Of a stretch of DNA of 64,000 nucleotides, positions 38,106 to 47,866 are shown piece by piece (the first letter of the stretch is position 1; the number at the start of each line of letters is the position of its first letter). The notes below the pieces were generated by a model. That model worked only from the letters and a program-made list of their open reading frames with translations, was not told where the DNA came from and did no database searches. The stretch covers positions 144,556 through 208,555 of the forward strand of contig NZ_JACIDJ010000004.1 in NCBI RefSeq assembly GCF_014196305.1, given 5' to 3'. The stretch is from Roseococcus suduntuyensis. Lineage in GTDB: Bacteria > Pseudomonadota > Alphaproteobacteria > Acetobacterales > Acetobacteraceae. A program made the position numbers and the translations under genes.

Positions 38106-39083
38106 ATGTTTCGCCGTCAACTGATCCTGGGGGCCGCCGCCCTTCCCCTCGCCGCACCCGCTTTGGCGCAATCCGCCTGGCCGGCCCGCGGGCCCGTCCG
38201 CCTGATCTCGACCTTCCCGCCCGGCGGCTTCGCCGACACCATGGCGCGCCTGCTGGCCGCGGAACTGACGCCGCGCATCGGCCAGTCGGTGGTGGTGGAA
38301 AACCGCGCGGGGGCCGGCGGCACGCTGGGCGCCAACCTGGCCGCCCAGGCGGCACCCGATGGCTACACCCTGGTGATGAGCCATTCCTCGCCCTTCGGCG
38401 TGGCGTCGGGCACCTATCCGAACCTCGCTTACAATGTGGTGGACGGCTTCACCCACCTGGCCCTGCTGGCCGAAAGCGCCAACCTGCTGATGGTGAAGGG
38501 CGACAGCCCCATCCGGACGCTCGCCGACTACATCGAGGCCGCGCGGCGCGGGCCCATCCGCTATGGCTCCTCCGGCATCGGCTCGGGCACGCATCTGATG
38601 GGCGAGGTGATGTCGCGCCAGGCCAACCTGCCCAACATGGACCATGTGCCTTACCGTGGAAGTGCCGCCGGCCTCGCGGACCTGCTGGGCGGGCGCATCG
38701 AGAGCATGTTCGACCCCATCACCACCAACACGGGCATGATCCGCGACGGACAGGTGCGGGTGCTGGCGCTGTCCACCCCCACGCGCATCCCGGCCTTCCC
38801 CGACATCCCGACCTTCGCCGAACAGGGCATGCCGGTGCTGACCAACACGACCTGGGCGGGGCTCTCGGGCCCGCGCGGCCTGCCGGCCGACATCGCGACG
38901 AAGCTGACCGAGGCCTCGGTCGCCGCCATGGCCACGCCCAATGTGACGGCGCGGCTGGAACAGCTGGCCAACTACGCGCCCAACCCGCCCGTGACGGGCG
39001 AGGCCTACACCGCCTTCATCCGCGAATTCGCGGAGAAGTGGGGCGGCGCGGCGCGGCAGTTGGGGATCGTCGCGGGGGCCTGA
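38106..39083 (+). CDS. Bug-type tripartite tricarboxylate receptor, periplasmic binding protein
   Basis: A 325-residue secreted solute-binding protein. The signal peptide MFRRQLILGAAALPLAAP ends near ALAQSAW. The mature protein has FPPGGFADTMARLLA, VVVENRAGAGGTLGA and KGDSPIRTLADYI, the conserved Bug (TctC) pattern. These capture small carboxylates for TctAB transporters or act as sensors; no TctA or TctB gene is adjacent, so it is an orphan receptor. It converges on the DUF917 gene and probably recognises the substrate handled by that cassette. GGAG lies upstream of the ATG. Confidence 0.93.
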   Translation: MFRRQLILGAAALPLAAPALAQSAWPARGPVRLISTFPPGGFADTMARLLAAELTPRIGQSVVVENRAGAGGTLGANLAAQAAPDGYTLVMSHSSPFGVASGTYPNLAYNVVDGFTHLALLAESANLLMVKGDSPIRTLADYIEAARRGPIRYGSSGIGSGTHLMGEVMSRQANLPNMDHVPYRGSAAGLADLLGGRIESMFDPITTNTGMIRDGQVRVLALSTPTRIPAFPDIPTFAEQGMPVLTNTTWAGLSGPRGLPADIATKLTEASVAAMATPNVTARLEQLANYAPNPPVTGEAYTAFIREFAEKWGGAARQLGIVAGA

Positions 39084-39093
39084 GCTCCGGCGT

Positions 39094-40179
39094 TCAGGCG
39101 CCGGCCTTCGGCAAATAGGGGATCACCTCGATCCCCAGCGCCGCCTCGACCACGGGGTAGAGCCCGTGGTCGAGCAGCGCGGGCGCCAGCGGCACCTCGG
39201 CGCTCGGAATGTGCAGCACCACCAGAAGCTGCCCCTCCCGGATGCGCCCGGCCGAGACGGGCGCGCCCGTCTGCGCGTCCAGCGTGGTGATGACGTCGGG
39301 GAAGGTGGCCAGCCGCTCGCCGCCCGCTTCCACAGCGATCCATTCATTCATCAGGTGCAGCGTCGCGTCGCCCACCTGGAAGCGGCCCACATCATAGGCG
39401 GCCTCGGTATAGGCCAGCGCCTCGCGCCGCGCCGGGCCTTCCGCCAGGATCCGGCCGCGCGTGTGGGCGCAGATGGCCTCGATCACGGCCCGCCCGCCGG
39501 AAGGCCGCGCGGCGAGGATCGCCTCGCCCAGGGCCAGCGCGTAGGAAATGCCGCCCACCGCCGCGTTTGCCTTCACGAAGCCGTTGGTCACGGGGTTGCG
39601 GCAGGAGGCGATGAAGCCGCCCGACATGTGCCCCGCCGTGCGCAGGATGGGGCTGACCATGGCGGTGGCGCCGCGCGTCACCAGCTCGATGTAGCGGCCC
39701 TCGGCGCGGTTGCCGCCCGCCACGGTCTGGATGGTGGGGGTGGGGTCGCGGTGCATGCCCATGCTGCCCATGTCGCCGGTGGGGTGGGCGCGGATGTCGC
39801 CCACCGCGTCCAGCACCACGGCCTTCATCATCACCGCTGGCAGCCAGCCGTTCAGCGTGGAGGACATGCCGTTCTGCCCGACCATGAAGCCGTCGATCTT
39901 CCGGCCGAACTCACGCTCCAGCAGCTGGGCGGCGCGGACATAGTCCACCGCCAGCATCTCCCACGCCGTCTGGTCGCCGGGGGCGCCGATGGCGGCGGCG
40001 GTGGCGATGATGGCGCCGTCGGGCAGTTCGTCGGGGTGCATCAGCACGGGCCGGCCGCAATGGATGGCGGCGGTGCCCAGCACGCGGCCATGCTCGGCCC
40101 AGCCGCCGCCGCCCGCGGCCAGCACGGCCCCGCCAGCCAGCGCGGCCTCCATTTCGGCCGCGCCGAGTTCACGGGGCAT
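39094..40179 (-). CDS. DUF917 family protein
   Basis: A 361-residue protein of the DUF917 family, whose members are often found beside hydantoinase-type and amidase genes. AGGGGWAEHGRVLGTAA, HPDELPDGAIIATAAAIGAP and GQNGMSSTLNGWLPAV are characteristic, and HPTGDMGSMGMHRDP lies in the central domain. Biochemical function is not firmly known. It begins 13 bases after the HpxZ-like gene with an AGAAGGA ribosome site, in one unit with that gene and the amidase, which suggests action on the same amide or ureide. Confidence 0.88.
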   Translation of the reverse strand: MPRELGAAEMEAALAGGAVLAAGGGGWAEHGRVLGTAAIHCGRPVLMHPDELPDGAIIATAAAIGAPGDQTAWEMLAVDYVRAAQLLEREFGRKIDGFMVGQNGMSSTLNGWLPAVMMKAVVLDAVGDIRAHPTGDMGSMGMHRDPTPTIQTVAGGNRAEGRYIELVTRGATAMVSPILRTAGHMSGGFIASCRNPVTNGFVKANAAVGGISYALALGEAILAARPSGGRAVIEAICAHTRGRILAEGPARREALAYTEAAYDVGRFQVGDATLHLMNEWIAVEAGGERLATFPDVITTLDAQTGAPVSAGRIREGQLLVVLHIPSAEVPLAPALLDHGLYPVVEAALGIEVIPYLPKAGA

Positions 40180-40192
40180 GGCGTGGTCCTTC

Positions 40193-40588
40193 TCAGTAGG
40201 CCGGCGTGGATTCCGTCACCGAGACCTGGGCCAGCACGACCTTCCAGCCCACATCCGGAAAGCGCACCCAGGTCTGGCTCTGGCGGGCGGGCATGTCGCG
40301 GCCGCGCATGTCGAATTCCAGATGCACCGTGGCGAGGTCACGGCCGAAGGTGGTAATCACCACGCGGCGCCGCGCCAGCTTGATGCCGGGCCCGGGCGGG
40401 CGGCGCACGCGATGGGCATGGATCTCGTCGAAACCATAGCCATTCTCGTGGATGGCGGCGCGAATGGTGAGCGGGCTGTTCCAGAAGGTGGCGTCCAGCA
40501 CCTCCACATCCTTGTCGATCAGCGCCTGTTCGTAGCGTTCGAAGAGGGTGCGGATTTCTTCCACCACCTCGGGGATATTCAGTTCCAT
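40193..40588 (-). CDS. HpxZ/AtzH-like SnoaL-fold protein
   Basis: A 131-residue small alpha-beta barrel protein of the HpxZ (oxalurate catabolism) and AtzH family. IPEVVEEIRTLFERYEQALI, LDATFWNSPLTIRA and SQTWVRFPDVGWKVV are conserved family segments. AtzH-like proteins have been linked to hydrolysis of N-carboxylated amides together with an AtzE-type amidase; here an amidase gene lies upstream on the same strand. The start codon directly abuts the palindromic element at 40590, whose GGACGC end is the only candidate ribosome site. Confidence 0.85.
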   Translation of the reverse strand: MELNIPEVVEEIRTLFERYEQALIDKDVEVLDATFWNSPLTIRAAIHENGYGFDEIHAHRVRRPPGPGIKLARRRVVITTFGRDLATVHLEFDMRGRDMPARQSQTWVRFPDVGWKVVLAQVSVTESTPAY

Positions 40589-40589
40589 T

Positions 40590-40703
40590 CAGCGTCCGAT
40601 CGGGTTTGATGGCACAGCGAAGCCGTGAATCGGCCGCTCAGCAAGTCAGCGTCCGATCGGTTCGTTGGCAGCAGCGAAGCCGTGAATCGGCCGCTCGGCA
40701 AGG
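40590..40703. repeat. Dispersed palindromic element, locus D, two tandem copies
   Basis: Two direct copies, starting at 40590 and 40647, period 57 bp. On the minus strand each reads GCG-g-CCGAT then TCACG, a variable central part, and CG with ATCGG-a-CGC, the same outer architecture as loci A, B and C. The central parts differ between the copies: one holds GGC/GCC pairing, the other TTCG/CGAA. The array lies between the amidase stop and the HpxZ-like start, inside what should be one operon. Confidence 0.8.
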
Positions 40704-40710
40704 GCGAAAG

Positions 40711-40734
40711 CGTGATCAACGCAAGCTGATCACG
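40711..40734. terminator. stem-loop over the amidase stop codon
   Basis: CGTGATCA (40711-40718) pairs perfectly with TGATCACG (40727-40734), an eight-pair stem with an eight-base loop. It spans the amidase TGA, and a second stem GGAGAG/CTCTCC (40734-40748) abuts it inside the coding end. It could limit read-through into the HpxZ-like gene. Confidence 0.45.
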
Positions 40735-41891
40735 GAGAGCCGCTCTCCAAGGCCAGGGCGGTGCGGACCAGCAGCGCATCGGCGCCGCGCGCGGCCAGCA
40801 GGGACAGCCCGACGGGGCGGCCATCGGCGAGGCTGCCGGGAATGCTGATCTGCGGATGGCCCGCCAGCCCGCCCTGGGCGCAGAGGCCCAATATGGCGTC
40901 GCGGATGGGCCCGAGCACCGGCAACGGCAGCCCGGCCTTCGGCGCCGGGAAGGGCGTGGTGGGCATGGCGAGGATGGTGCCCGGCGGCAGCAAATGCCGC
41001 AGCCGCCCGCGCGCCTCCTGCCGCACCATGGCGGCCCAGCCGCGCTCACCCTCCGGCGTGGCGGCCCCCAGCACCAGCCCGCGCGCGACCGAAAAGGCCA
41101 TGCGCGGATTGTGCGTCTCGATCCAGGGGCGGAAGGTCTCCCAGGCCTCGACGGGCTGCAATGTGCGCTGGGCGCGGGCCCAGGCGGTGAGGCCGCCGGG
41201 GGCCAGCAGGTCCTCGCGCCAATCCGGCACCAGGGCCTTGAGCCGGTCCAGCAGGGGTTGCAGCGCCGCGGCCGTTTCGGGCTCCGCAAAACCGAAGGCG
41301 TCGGTGGCCACGATCAGCCGCATGGGCACCGCGTCCGGGATGGCCTCCTGGAGCAGCACTTCGCTGGCCCGCGCGAAGGTGGCCGCATCGCGCGCGAACC
41401 AGCCCGTGGTGTCGGAGCTTGGCGCCTGGGGCAGCATGCCCGTGAGGTCGAGCCGCCCATGGGTGGGGCGGATGCCATGGAGCCCGCAGAAACTGGCCGG
41501 CACGCGCACGCTGCCGCCCGTGTCGGTGCCGAGGGCGATGTCACACAGCCCCTGCGCCACCGCGCTGGCCGAGCCGGAGGAGGACCCGCCCGGCACATGC
41601 CCGGGTGCCGCGGGGTTCAGCGGCGTGCCGTCGAAGGCGTTCTCGCCCAGGATGCCGAGCGAGACCTCATCGGTCACGGTCTTGCCCACCAGCTCCGCGC
41701 CGGCGTCCAGCAGCGCCTGCACCGCCCAGGCATGGCGGCTGGGCGTGGGGTCATGCGCCGCCCAGTCCGGGTTGCCGCCGCCCGTGGGGTGGCCGGCCAC
41801 GTCGAACAGGTCCTTGGCGGCGAAGCTCAGGCCGGAGAGCGGCCCCCCTGCCCGGCCCGCGATGCGGATCGCGGGGCCGGGCAGGAAGGGG

Positions 41892-41914
<23 letters not shown>
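40730..41914 (-). CDS. amidase signature family hydrolase (AtzE/HpxY-like)
   Basis: A 394-residue amidase with the Ser-cisSer-Lys triad: K34 in FAAKDLFD, cis-Ser S111 in PGGSSSGSA and the nucleophile S135 in [12 protein letters not shown]. At under 400 residues it is shorter than GatA, in line with AtzE/HpxY-type amidases acting on small ureides or biuret-like compounds. Linkage to HpxZ- and DUF917-type genes supports that. The first ATG overlaps the recA 3' end by 23 bases; a second ATG at 41902 is also possible. The small AtzG-like partner usually found upstream is missing, recA lying there instead. Confidence 0.85.
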
Positions 41915-42929
<1,015 letters not shown>

Positions 42930-43045
42930 CTGGCTTCATCCTTGGATCACGCCCGGCGGTTCTGGCCGGGCAAATTCGGGTCAGGCACTATGTGCCGGCC
43001 AGGGGTGAGTCGCAAGGAAGACCCGGTTGCGCGCGGGCGCGCCTC

Positions 43046-44494
43046 TCAACCAGGGGGTGCGGAGATGGCGGAAAGGAGCGACGCGGCGACCGCGTCGCGC
43101 AACGCCTCGGGGGTGAAGGGCTTGGCCAGGAAGGCGAAGCCCTCGCGCTCCGGCGCGCCGCCGACCGAGGCCGCCGAATAGCCCGACAGCAGCAGCACCG
43201 GCAGGTCCGGCTGCACGGCGCGCGCGGCGCGGGCCAGTTCCAGCCCGTCCAGCCCCGGCATGGCGACGTCGGTGACCAGCAGGACGGGCCGCAGCCCCTC
43301 GCGGATGGCGTCCAGCGCATCCTGCGAATCCTCCTGGGCCAGCACCTCATACCCGGCCTGGGTCAGCGTCAGCGCGGCCACCCGCAGCAGGGTGCGCTCG
43401 TCATCCACCAGCAGGATGGGGCCGGCAGGGGTTGCCACCACAGGTTCCGGGAAAGGGAGGGTGGGCGCGGCCTCCGAGGAGGCTTCGGGCGGCGGTTCGG
43501 CGCGGGGCAGCAGGATGCGGAAGAGGGTGCCGCCCTCGGGCGGGCATTCCACCTCGATCCGCCCGCCCGACTGGCCCACGATGCCCTGCACGGTGGCCAA
43601 GCCCAGCCCGGTGCCGCCGGATTCGAGCTTGGTGGAATAGAAGGGCTCGAAGATGCGGGGCAGCACCTCGGGCGGGATGCCGGGGCCGGTGTCGCGCAGC
43701 TCCAGCGTGACGTAGCGGCCGGGCGGCAGCAATTCGCCGGCCGCGATCTCGTCCGCCAGCACGAGGCGCCTTCCGGTGGTGAAGATGAGCCGCCCCCGCG
43801 CCCCCATCGCCTGCCGCGCGTTCACGGCCAGGTTCAGCAGCACGCGCGACCATTGGTCGGGGTCCACCAGGATGTGGCGCGAGGGCTGTTCGAGATGCAT
43901 CTCGACCTGGATGCCCGGCCCCATCAGCCGCGGCAGCAGGCGCACGAACTGCATCACCGTGTCGTTCAGCGCCACGCTGCGCGGGGCCAGCACCTGCTGC
44001 CGCGCGAAGGCGAGCAATTGGCGCACCAGCGCGGCCCCCCGCTCGGCGGCCGCCTCGATGGCCGCGACCTCGACGGCGACCTCGTCCGGCAGTGGCGCCA
44101 CGCGGGCGGCGGCGGCGGCCCCCAGGATCACGCCCAGCAGGTTGTTGAAGTCATGCGCGATGCCGCCCGCGAGCCGCCCCAGCAGCGCGAGCCGCTCATC
44201 CTGCCCATCGCCCGTGGGGGTCAGGGCCAGCAGCACGCCCCGCGCGCAGGGGGTGATGGCGAGCGAGACGGAAAGCCGCGCGATGCCGACCCGCCCCGGC
44301 GCGCCGCGCAGCCCCGCGGCCAGCGCCTCGGCCGCCTCGGGCAGGAGGTCCCAGGCCTTGTCGCCGGGGGCGAACCCCTCCAGCTGGGCACGGAAGGGCG
44401 GGTTGGCCGCCACCACCTCCCCCAGCGCGTCGAGCAGGGCGAGCGGCTGGGGCAGCGCATCCAGCAGCGCGCCCGGCGGCACCATTCCCTTCAT
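43046..44494 (-). CDS. cckA: CckA-like hybrid histidine kinase without membrane segments
   Basis: Hybrid kinase expected to head the CckA-ChpT-CtrA phosphorelay. The 482 residues comprise a short PAS-like sensor (9-95), the H-box with His114 in AGGIAHDFNNLLG, an ATPase domain with NLAVNARQAMG, DTGPGIP and GGTGLGLATVQ, and a receiver with D364-D365, phospho-acceptor Asp409 (TDVAMPG) and Lys458. Caulobacter CckA is longer, with two membrane helices and two PAS domains; here there is no hydrophobic segment, so it is soluble or recruited. ATGA overlap with flhB couples it to the flagellar operon. Position before recA supports the cckA name. Confidence 0.85.
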   Translation of the reverse strand: MKGMVPPGALLDALPQPLALLDALGEVVAANPPFRAQLEGFAPGDKAWDLLPEAAEALAAGLRGAPGRVGIARLSVSLAITPCARGVLLALTPTGDGQDERLALLGRLAGGIAHDFNNLLGVILGAAAAARVAPLPDEVAVEVAAIEAAAERGAALVRQLLAFARQQVLAPRSVALNDTVMQFVRLLPRLMGPGIQVEMHLEQPSRHILVDPDQWSRVLLNLAVNARQAMGARGRLIFTTGRRLVLADEIAAGELLPPGRYVTLELRDTGPGIPPEVLPRIFEPFYSTKLESGGTGLGLATVQGIVGQSGGRIEVECPPEGGTLFRILLPRAEPPPEASSEAAPTLPFPEPVVATPAGPILLVDDERTLLRVAALTLTQAGYEVLAQEDSQDALDAIREGLRPVLLVTDVAMPGLDGLELARAARAVQPDLPVLLLSGYSAASVGGAPEREGFAFLAKPFTPEALRDAVAASLLSAISAPPG

Positions 44495-45540
44495 GCCCCG
44501 CCCGCGCGCCGCATGACGAGGGCGATGATGCGCGCCACCGCGTCCCAATGCTGGGCGGGGATTTCGGCGTCGAGGTCGAGCCGGTGCAGGGCGCGCGCCA
44601 GCGGGGGGTCGGCCATGATGGGCACGCCCGCCTCCTTCGCCACCTCCCGGATGCGGGCCGCCATGGCATCCACCCCCTTCGCCACCACCTTGGGCGCGGC
44701 AGACTGGCCGGGCTCATAGGCCAGGGCAACGGCATAATGCGTGGGGTTGGTGATGATGACGGCGGCCTTGGGCACGGCGGCCATCATGCGCGCCCGGCCC
44801 TTGGACTGGCGAAGCTGGCGCATGCGGCCACGGATCGCGGGGTCGCCCTCGCTTTCCTTCGCCTCGTCCTTGACCTCCTGCTTGGTCATCTTCAGCTGTT
44901 CGAGGTGGCGGTGCCGCACCCACAGGATGTCGGCCAGCGCCAGCAGGGCGAAGGCGGCGAGTGTCGCCGCCAGCAGCCGCGCCACCCCCTGCCCCGCCGC
45001 GCCGAACAGGGCGCCCGGCGGCGCCTCGATCAGCGTGGAGAGCCCCGGCAAATCCCGCGCCACGAACCAGAGTGCCGCCATGACGATGAGCATCTTGAGC
45101 AGGGTGCGGAGGAACTCCATCAGCCCCTCCTTGCCGAACATCCGCCCGAAGCCCTTCATCGGCGAGATCTTCGACAGGCTCGGCGCCATGGACTTGAAGT
45201 TCAGCGCGGCGCGCGTCTGCAGCAGCGTGGCCAGCACCGCGCCCAGGATGGCCGCCACGGCCACCGGCCAGGCCAGGTGGAAGAACAGCCAACCCCATTC
45301 CCGAGCCGCCCAGCCGGTGTCGAGCTCATGCGCCCGCGCGAAGCCCCCCGCCATGGCCGCCGCCAGCTCCGCCACGCGCCCCGGCAGCATGATGGCCGCC
45401 CCCAGCGAGGCGACCAGCAGCGTGGTGAACCCCACCGCCTCGCGCGAAAGCGCGACCTGCCCGTCCTGCGCCGCCTTTTGCAATTTGCGGGCGGAGGCCT
45501 CTTCCGTGCGTTCGCCTCCGCCCTCCTCGTCCTCGGCCAT
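44491..45540 (-). CDS. flhB: flagellar export gate switch protein FlhB
   Basis: Inner-membrane component of the flagellar type III export gate that switches substrate from hook to filament. The 349-residue protein begins EEASARKLQKAAQDGQVALS, has four membrane segments between about residues 30 and 210, and carries the autocleavage motif N265-P-T-H268 followed by YAVALAYEPG and the C-terminal PLARALHRL. It starts three bases after fliR and overlaps cckA by ATGA. Confidence 0.97.
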   Translation of the reverse strand: MAEDEEGGGERTEEASARKLQKAAQDGQVALSREAVGFTTLLVASLGAAIMLPGRVAELAAAMAGGFARAHELDTGWAAREWGWLFFHLAWPVAVAAILGAVLATLLQTRAALNFKSMAPSLSKISPMKGFGRMFGKEGLMEFLRTLLKMLIVMAALWFVARDLPGLSTLIEAPPGALFGAAGQGVARLLAATLAAFALLALADILWVRHRHLEQLKMTKQEVKDEAKESEGDPAIRGRMRQLRQSKGRARMMAAVPKAAVIITNPTHYAVALAYEPGQSAAPKVVAKGVDAMAARIREVAKEAGVPIMADPPLARALHRLDLDAEIPAQHWDAVARIIALVMRRAGGA

Positions 45541-45543
45541 GGC

Positions 45544-46329
45544 TCAGCCGAGGCCGGGCAGGCGGGACAGCGCCTCGTTCGTGGCGCGCCACCAGGCGTG
45601 GAAGAGGGCGGGCATCAGCAGGATCAGCAGCAGGAAGCCGCCCAGCAGCTGCGCGGGCGCGGCGACGACGAAGACCTGGAGCTGGGGTGCCACGCGCGCC
45701 AGCAAGCCCATGGCCGCGTTGAAGAAGATGGCCGCCAGCACGAAGGGCGCGGCCAACTGCATGGCCACCGCCAGCACGCCGGCCACGAAGCGCGTCAGCA
45801 ATTCGGCGGCATCGCCCAGCGGCAGCGGCTGCCCGGGCGGCAGCGTGGCATAGCTGCCGGCCAGCGCCCGCAGCGGCACCTCGTAGAGGCCCGTGGCCAG
45901 GAACAGCGCCGCCGTCAGCAGGCCGAGCATCCGCGCCGGCGCCGTCACGCTGCTGCCCAGGAACTGGTCGCCCTGCAAGGGCGAGGCAAGGCCCATCATC
46001 AGCGCGATCACCTGCCCCGCCTGGGCCAAGGCCAGCGCCACGAAGCGCGCGCAAAGGCCGATCCAGGCGCCGACCAGCACCTCCACCGCAACCAGCAGGG
46101 CCAGGGCCGCGACCTGGTCCGGCAAAGGCGGCAGCTCGGGGCTCAGCACCGGGGTCAGGACGAAGACCAGCAGCACGCCCAGTGCCAGGCGCTGCGTCAT
46201 GGGGATTTCGGATTCGCCCAGGCCCGGCAGCAGCATCACCGCGGCACCCATGCGGCAGAAGACCAACGCGGCGTGGAAGGCCAGCACCGGCAGGGCCTCC
46301 AGCAGCGCGAGGTCGGCGGGGGTGATCAT
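45544..46329 (-). CDS. fliR: flagellar export gate protein FliR
   Basis: A 261-residue polytopic protein of the FliP-FliQ-FliR export pore. Family features include RMGAAVMLLPGLGESEIP near the N-terminus, MMGLASPLQGDQFLG in the central loop and the C-terminal PALFHAWWRATNEAL. About six membrane segments are visible. Its ATG overlaps the fliQ TGA (ATGA), and flhB follows after three bases, so fliQ-fliR-flhB-cckA is a tightly coupled unit. Confidence 0.95.
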   Translation of the reverse strand: MITPADLALLEALPVLAFHAALVFCRMGAAVMLLPGLGESEIPMTQRLALGVLLVFVLTPVLSPELPPLPDQVAALALLVAVEVLVGAWIGLCARFVALALAQAGQVIALMMGLASPLQGDQFLGSSVTAPARMLGLLTAALFLATGLYEVPLRALAGSYATLPPGQPLPLGDAAELLTRFVAGVLAVAMQLAAPFVLAAIFFNAAMGLLARVAPQLQVFVVAAPAQLLGGFLLLILLMPALFHAWWRATNEALSRLPGLG

Positions 46330-46604
46330 CAGGGCGCGCCGCCCAGCGCCACCACCTGGTCGAAGAGGGTCGCGGCCCAGCCGCGCATCAGCCCCGACAT
46401 ATGGGGCCCGAGGAAGAGCAGCAGCACCACCATGGCCGCGAGCTTGGGCAGGAAGGCCAGGGTCGGCTCCTGGATTTGCGTCAGCGCCTGGATGAGCGAG
46501 ACGACGAGGCCGATGCACAGCACCGCCAGCAGCGGCGGGCCGGCCAGTTGCAGCGCGACCCACACGGCCTCGCGCATGGCCATCACGGTGGCCTGTTCAA
46601 GCAT
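46329..46604 (-). CDS. fliQ: flagellar export gate protein FliQ
   Basis: A 91-residue protein of two membrane hairpin helices, the size and layout of FliQ. ALQLAGPPLLAVLCIGLVVS and the conserved SLIQALTQIQEPTLAFLPK loop are diagnostic. It follows fliE by 43 bases in the flgBC-fliE-fliQR-flhB order. Four FliQ subunits are expected per export gate. Confidence 0.96.
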   Translation of the reverse strand: MLEQATVMAMREAVWVALQLAGPPLLAVLCIGLVVSLIQALTQIQEPTLAFLPKLAAMVVLLLFLGPHMSGLMRGWAATLFDQVVALGGAP

Positions 46605-46647
46605 GCGGTTGACCCCTCGCGTTTTGCGGGCGGGTGGTGCGGTGCCG

Positions 46648-46962
46648 TCAGATCGGCATGCGCATCACGTCCTGGTAGGCGGTGACGACGCGGTCGCGCA
46701 CCGTGGTCGCGGTCTGCAGCGCGAGTTCGGCGCGGGAGATGGCCAGGACCACATCGGTCACGCTGCCCGTGCCGGTGAGTGCGGCGGTCGCGCTGGCATC
46801 GGCCTGGTGGCCGGTCTGGATGGCGCCCTGCACGGCACGGCTCAGCGCGTCGCCGAAACCGCCCGCGGCGCCGACGGCCTCGTTCAGCCCCGCGCCAAGC
46901 CCTTGCGCGGCGCGATAGGCGGCCGCGGCGCCCAGCGCCGCACCCATGATGGGGGCGGCCAT
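46648..46962 (-). CDS. fliE: flagellar hook-basal body adaptor FliE
   Basis: A 104-residue protein joining the MS ring to the rod. The C-terminal part VTDVVLAISRAELALQTATT and the VRDRVVTAYQDVMRMPI ending are the FliE signature; the N-terminal half is alanine- and glycine-rich as in many Alphaproteobacteria. Its ATG overlaps the flgC stop by one base. Confidence 0.95.
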   Translation of the reverse strand: MAAPIMGAALGAAAAYRAAQGLGAGLNEAVGAAGGFGDALSRAVQGAIQTGHQADASATAALTGTGSVTDVVLAISRAELALQTATTVRDRVVTAYQDVMRMPI

Positions 46963-47369
46963 CAGCGCAGCGCCTCGATGGCGCGCATCAACATGCCGCG
47001 CGTGGTCTCCAGCACGGCGAGGTTGGCGGTGTAGCTGCGATTGGCCTCGCGCATGTCCATGTTCTCCACGAGGCCGTCCACATTGGGCGTGCGGACATAG
47101 CCACGCTCATCGGCGGCGGGGTGCCCGGGCTCGAAGCGCTCCGGGAAGGGGCTCTGGTCGCGACCGACGCGGGCCACGCGCACCGTCTCCGCCCCCAGCG
47201 CGCGGTCGAGGCGGTTGGCGAAGGTGACGGTCTTGCGGCGATAGGGCTCGGCGCCCGGGGCGTTGCCCGTGCTGTCGCGGTTGGCGATGTTCTCGGCCAC
47301 CACGCGCAGCCGCGAGGATTGCGCGGCCATGCCGGCGGCGGAGATGGAGAGGGCGCGGTCGAGGTCCAT
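46962..47369 (-). CDS. flgC: flagellar proximal rod protein FlgC
   Basis: A 135-residue rod subunit. The N-terminal SISAAGMAAQSSRLRVVAEN followed by NIAN is the rod/hook signature, and the C-terminal YVRTPNVDGLVENMDMREAN matches FlgC specifically. It lies 14 bases after flgB and overlaps fliE, in the standard basal-body order. Confidence 0.97.
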   Translation of the reverse strand: MDLDRALSISAAGMAAQSSRLRVVAENIANRDSTGNAPGAEPYRRKTVTFANRLDRALGAETVRVARVGRDQSPFPERFEPGHPAADERGYVRTPNVDGLVENMDMREANRSYTANLAVLETTRGMLMRAIEALR

Positions 47370-47383
47370 GGCGGTTCACTCCG

Positions 47384-47770
47384 TCAGGGGCGGCCCAGCG
47401 CGGTGCGGAACAGCGCCAGGTATTTGCGGTGCAGCCCCATGGTCATGGCGTGGGACTGGTCGTTCTCGGCGATGCGGAGGGCCTGTTCGTCAATGGAGAC
47501 GGCGTTGCCATTGGGCGTGCGCTCGCTCACCGCGGCCACCAGGCCACGGTTGGCGCCGCCCGCGGGCAGCAGGTGTCGCGCATCGGTGGCGACCATGGCG
47601 GGCCGCGCCACGCGGCGGGCGAGGATGTCGGCGAAGGGCACGGCGTCCCGCGCGCGGTAGCCCGGCGTGTCGGCATTGGCGATGTTCGCGGCCAGCATGC
47701 GCTGCCGCCCATCCAGCCAATGCAGGCGCTGTTCGACAAGGGCCATGGGGCCGGAGCGCATGAGGTCCAT
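47384..47770 (-). CDS. flgB: flagellar proximal rod protein FlgB
   Basis: A 128-residue rod subunit and first gene of the leftward flagellar operon. RMLAANIANADTPGYRARD is the rod signature and the C-terminal HAMTMGLHRKYLALFRTAL is typical of FlgB. It diverges from a 94-residue gene and fliO-fliP over 96 bp, which contains a CtrA-like box. Confidence 0.95.
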   Translation of the reverse strand: MDLMRSGPMALVEQRLHWLDGRQRMLAANIANADTPGYRARDAVPFADILARRVARPAMVATDARHLLPAGGANRGLVAAVSERTPNGNAVSIDEQALRIAENDQSHAMTMGLHRKYLALFRTALGRP

Positions 47771-47794
47771 GGGGCGGAGCTTGGCGCGGGAAGG

Positions 47795-47809
47795 TTAAGG
47801 AAGGCTAAA
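47795..47809. promoter_or_regulatory. candidate CtrA-binding box in the flgB/orf94 divergent promoter
   Basis: TTAA (47795-47798), seven bases, TAAA (47806-47809), one base from the known CtrA consensus TTAA-N7-TTAA. It overlaps a 10-bp direct repeat GGAAGGTTAA/GGAAGGCTAA (47789-47808). CtrA control of flagellar genes is well established in Alphaproteobacteria, and cckA lies at the end of this operon. Identification is by consensus only. Confidence 0.4.
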
Positions 47810-47866
47810 GCGGCCCGGTGTGGGTCGGTCAGGGTTCCTTAAGGGCCTGGCGGGCAGAAATGCCCG

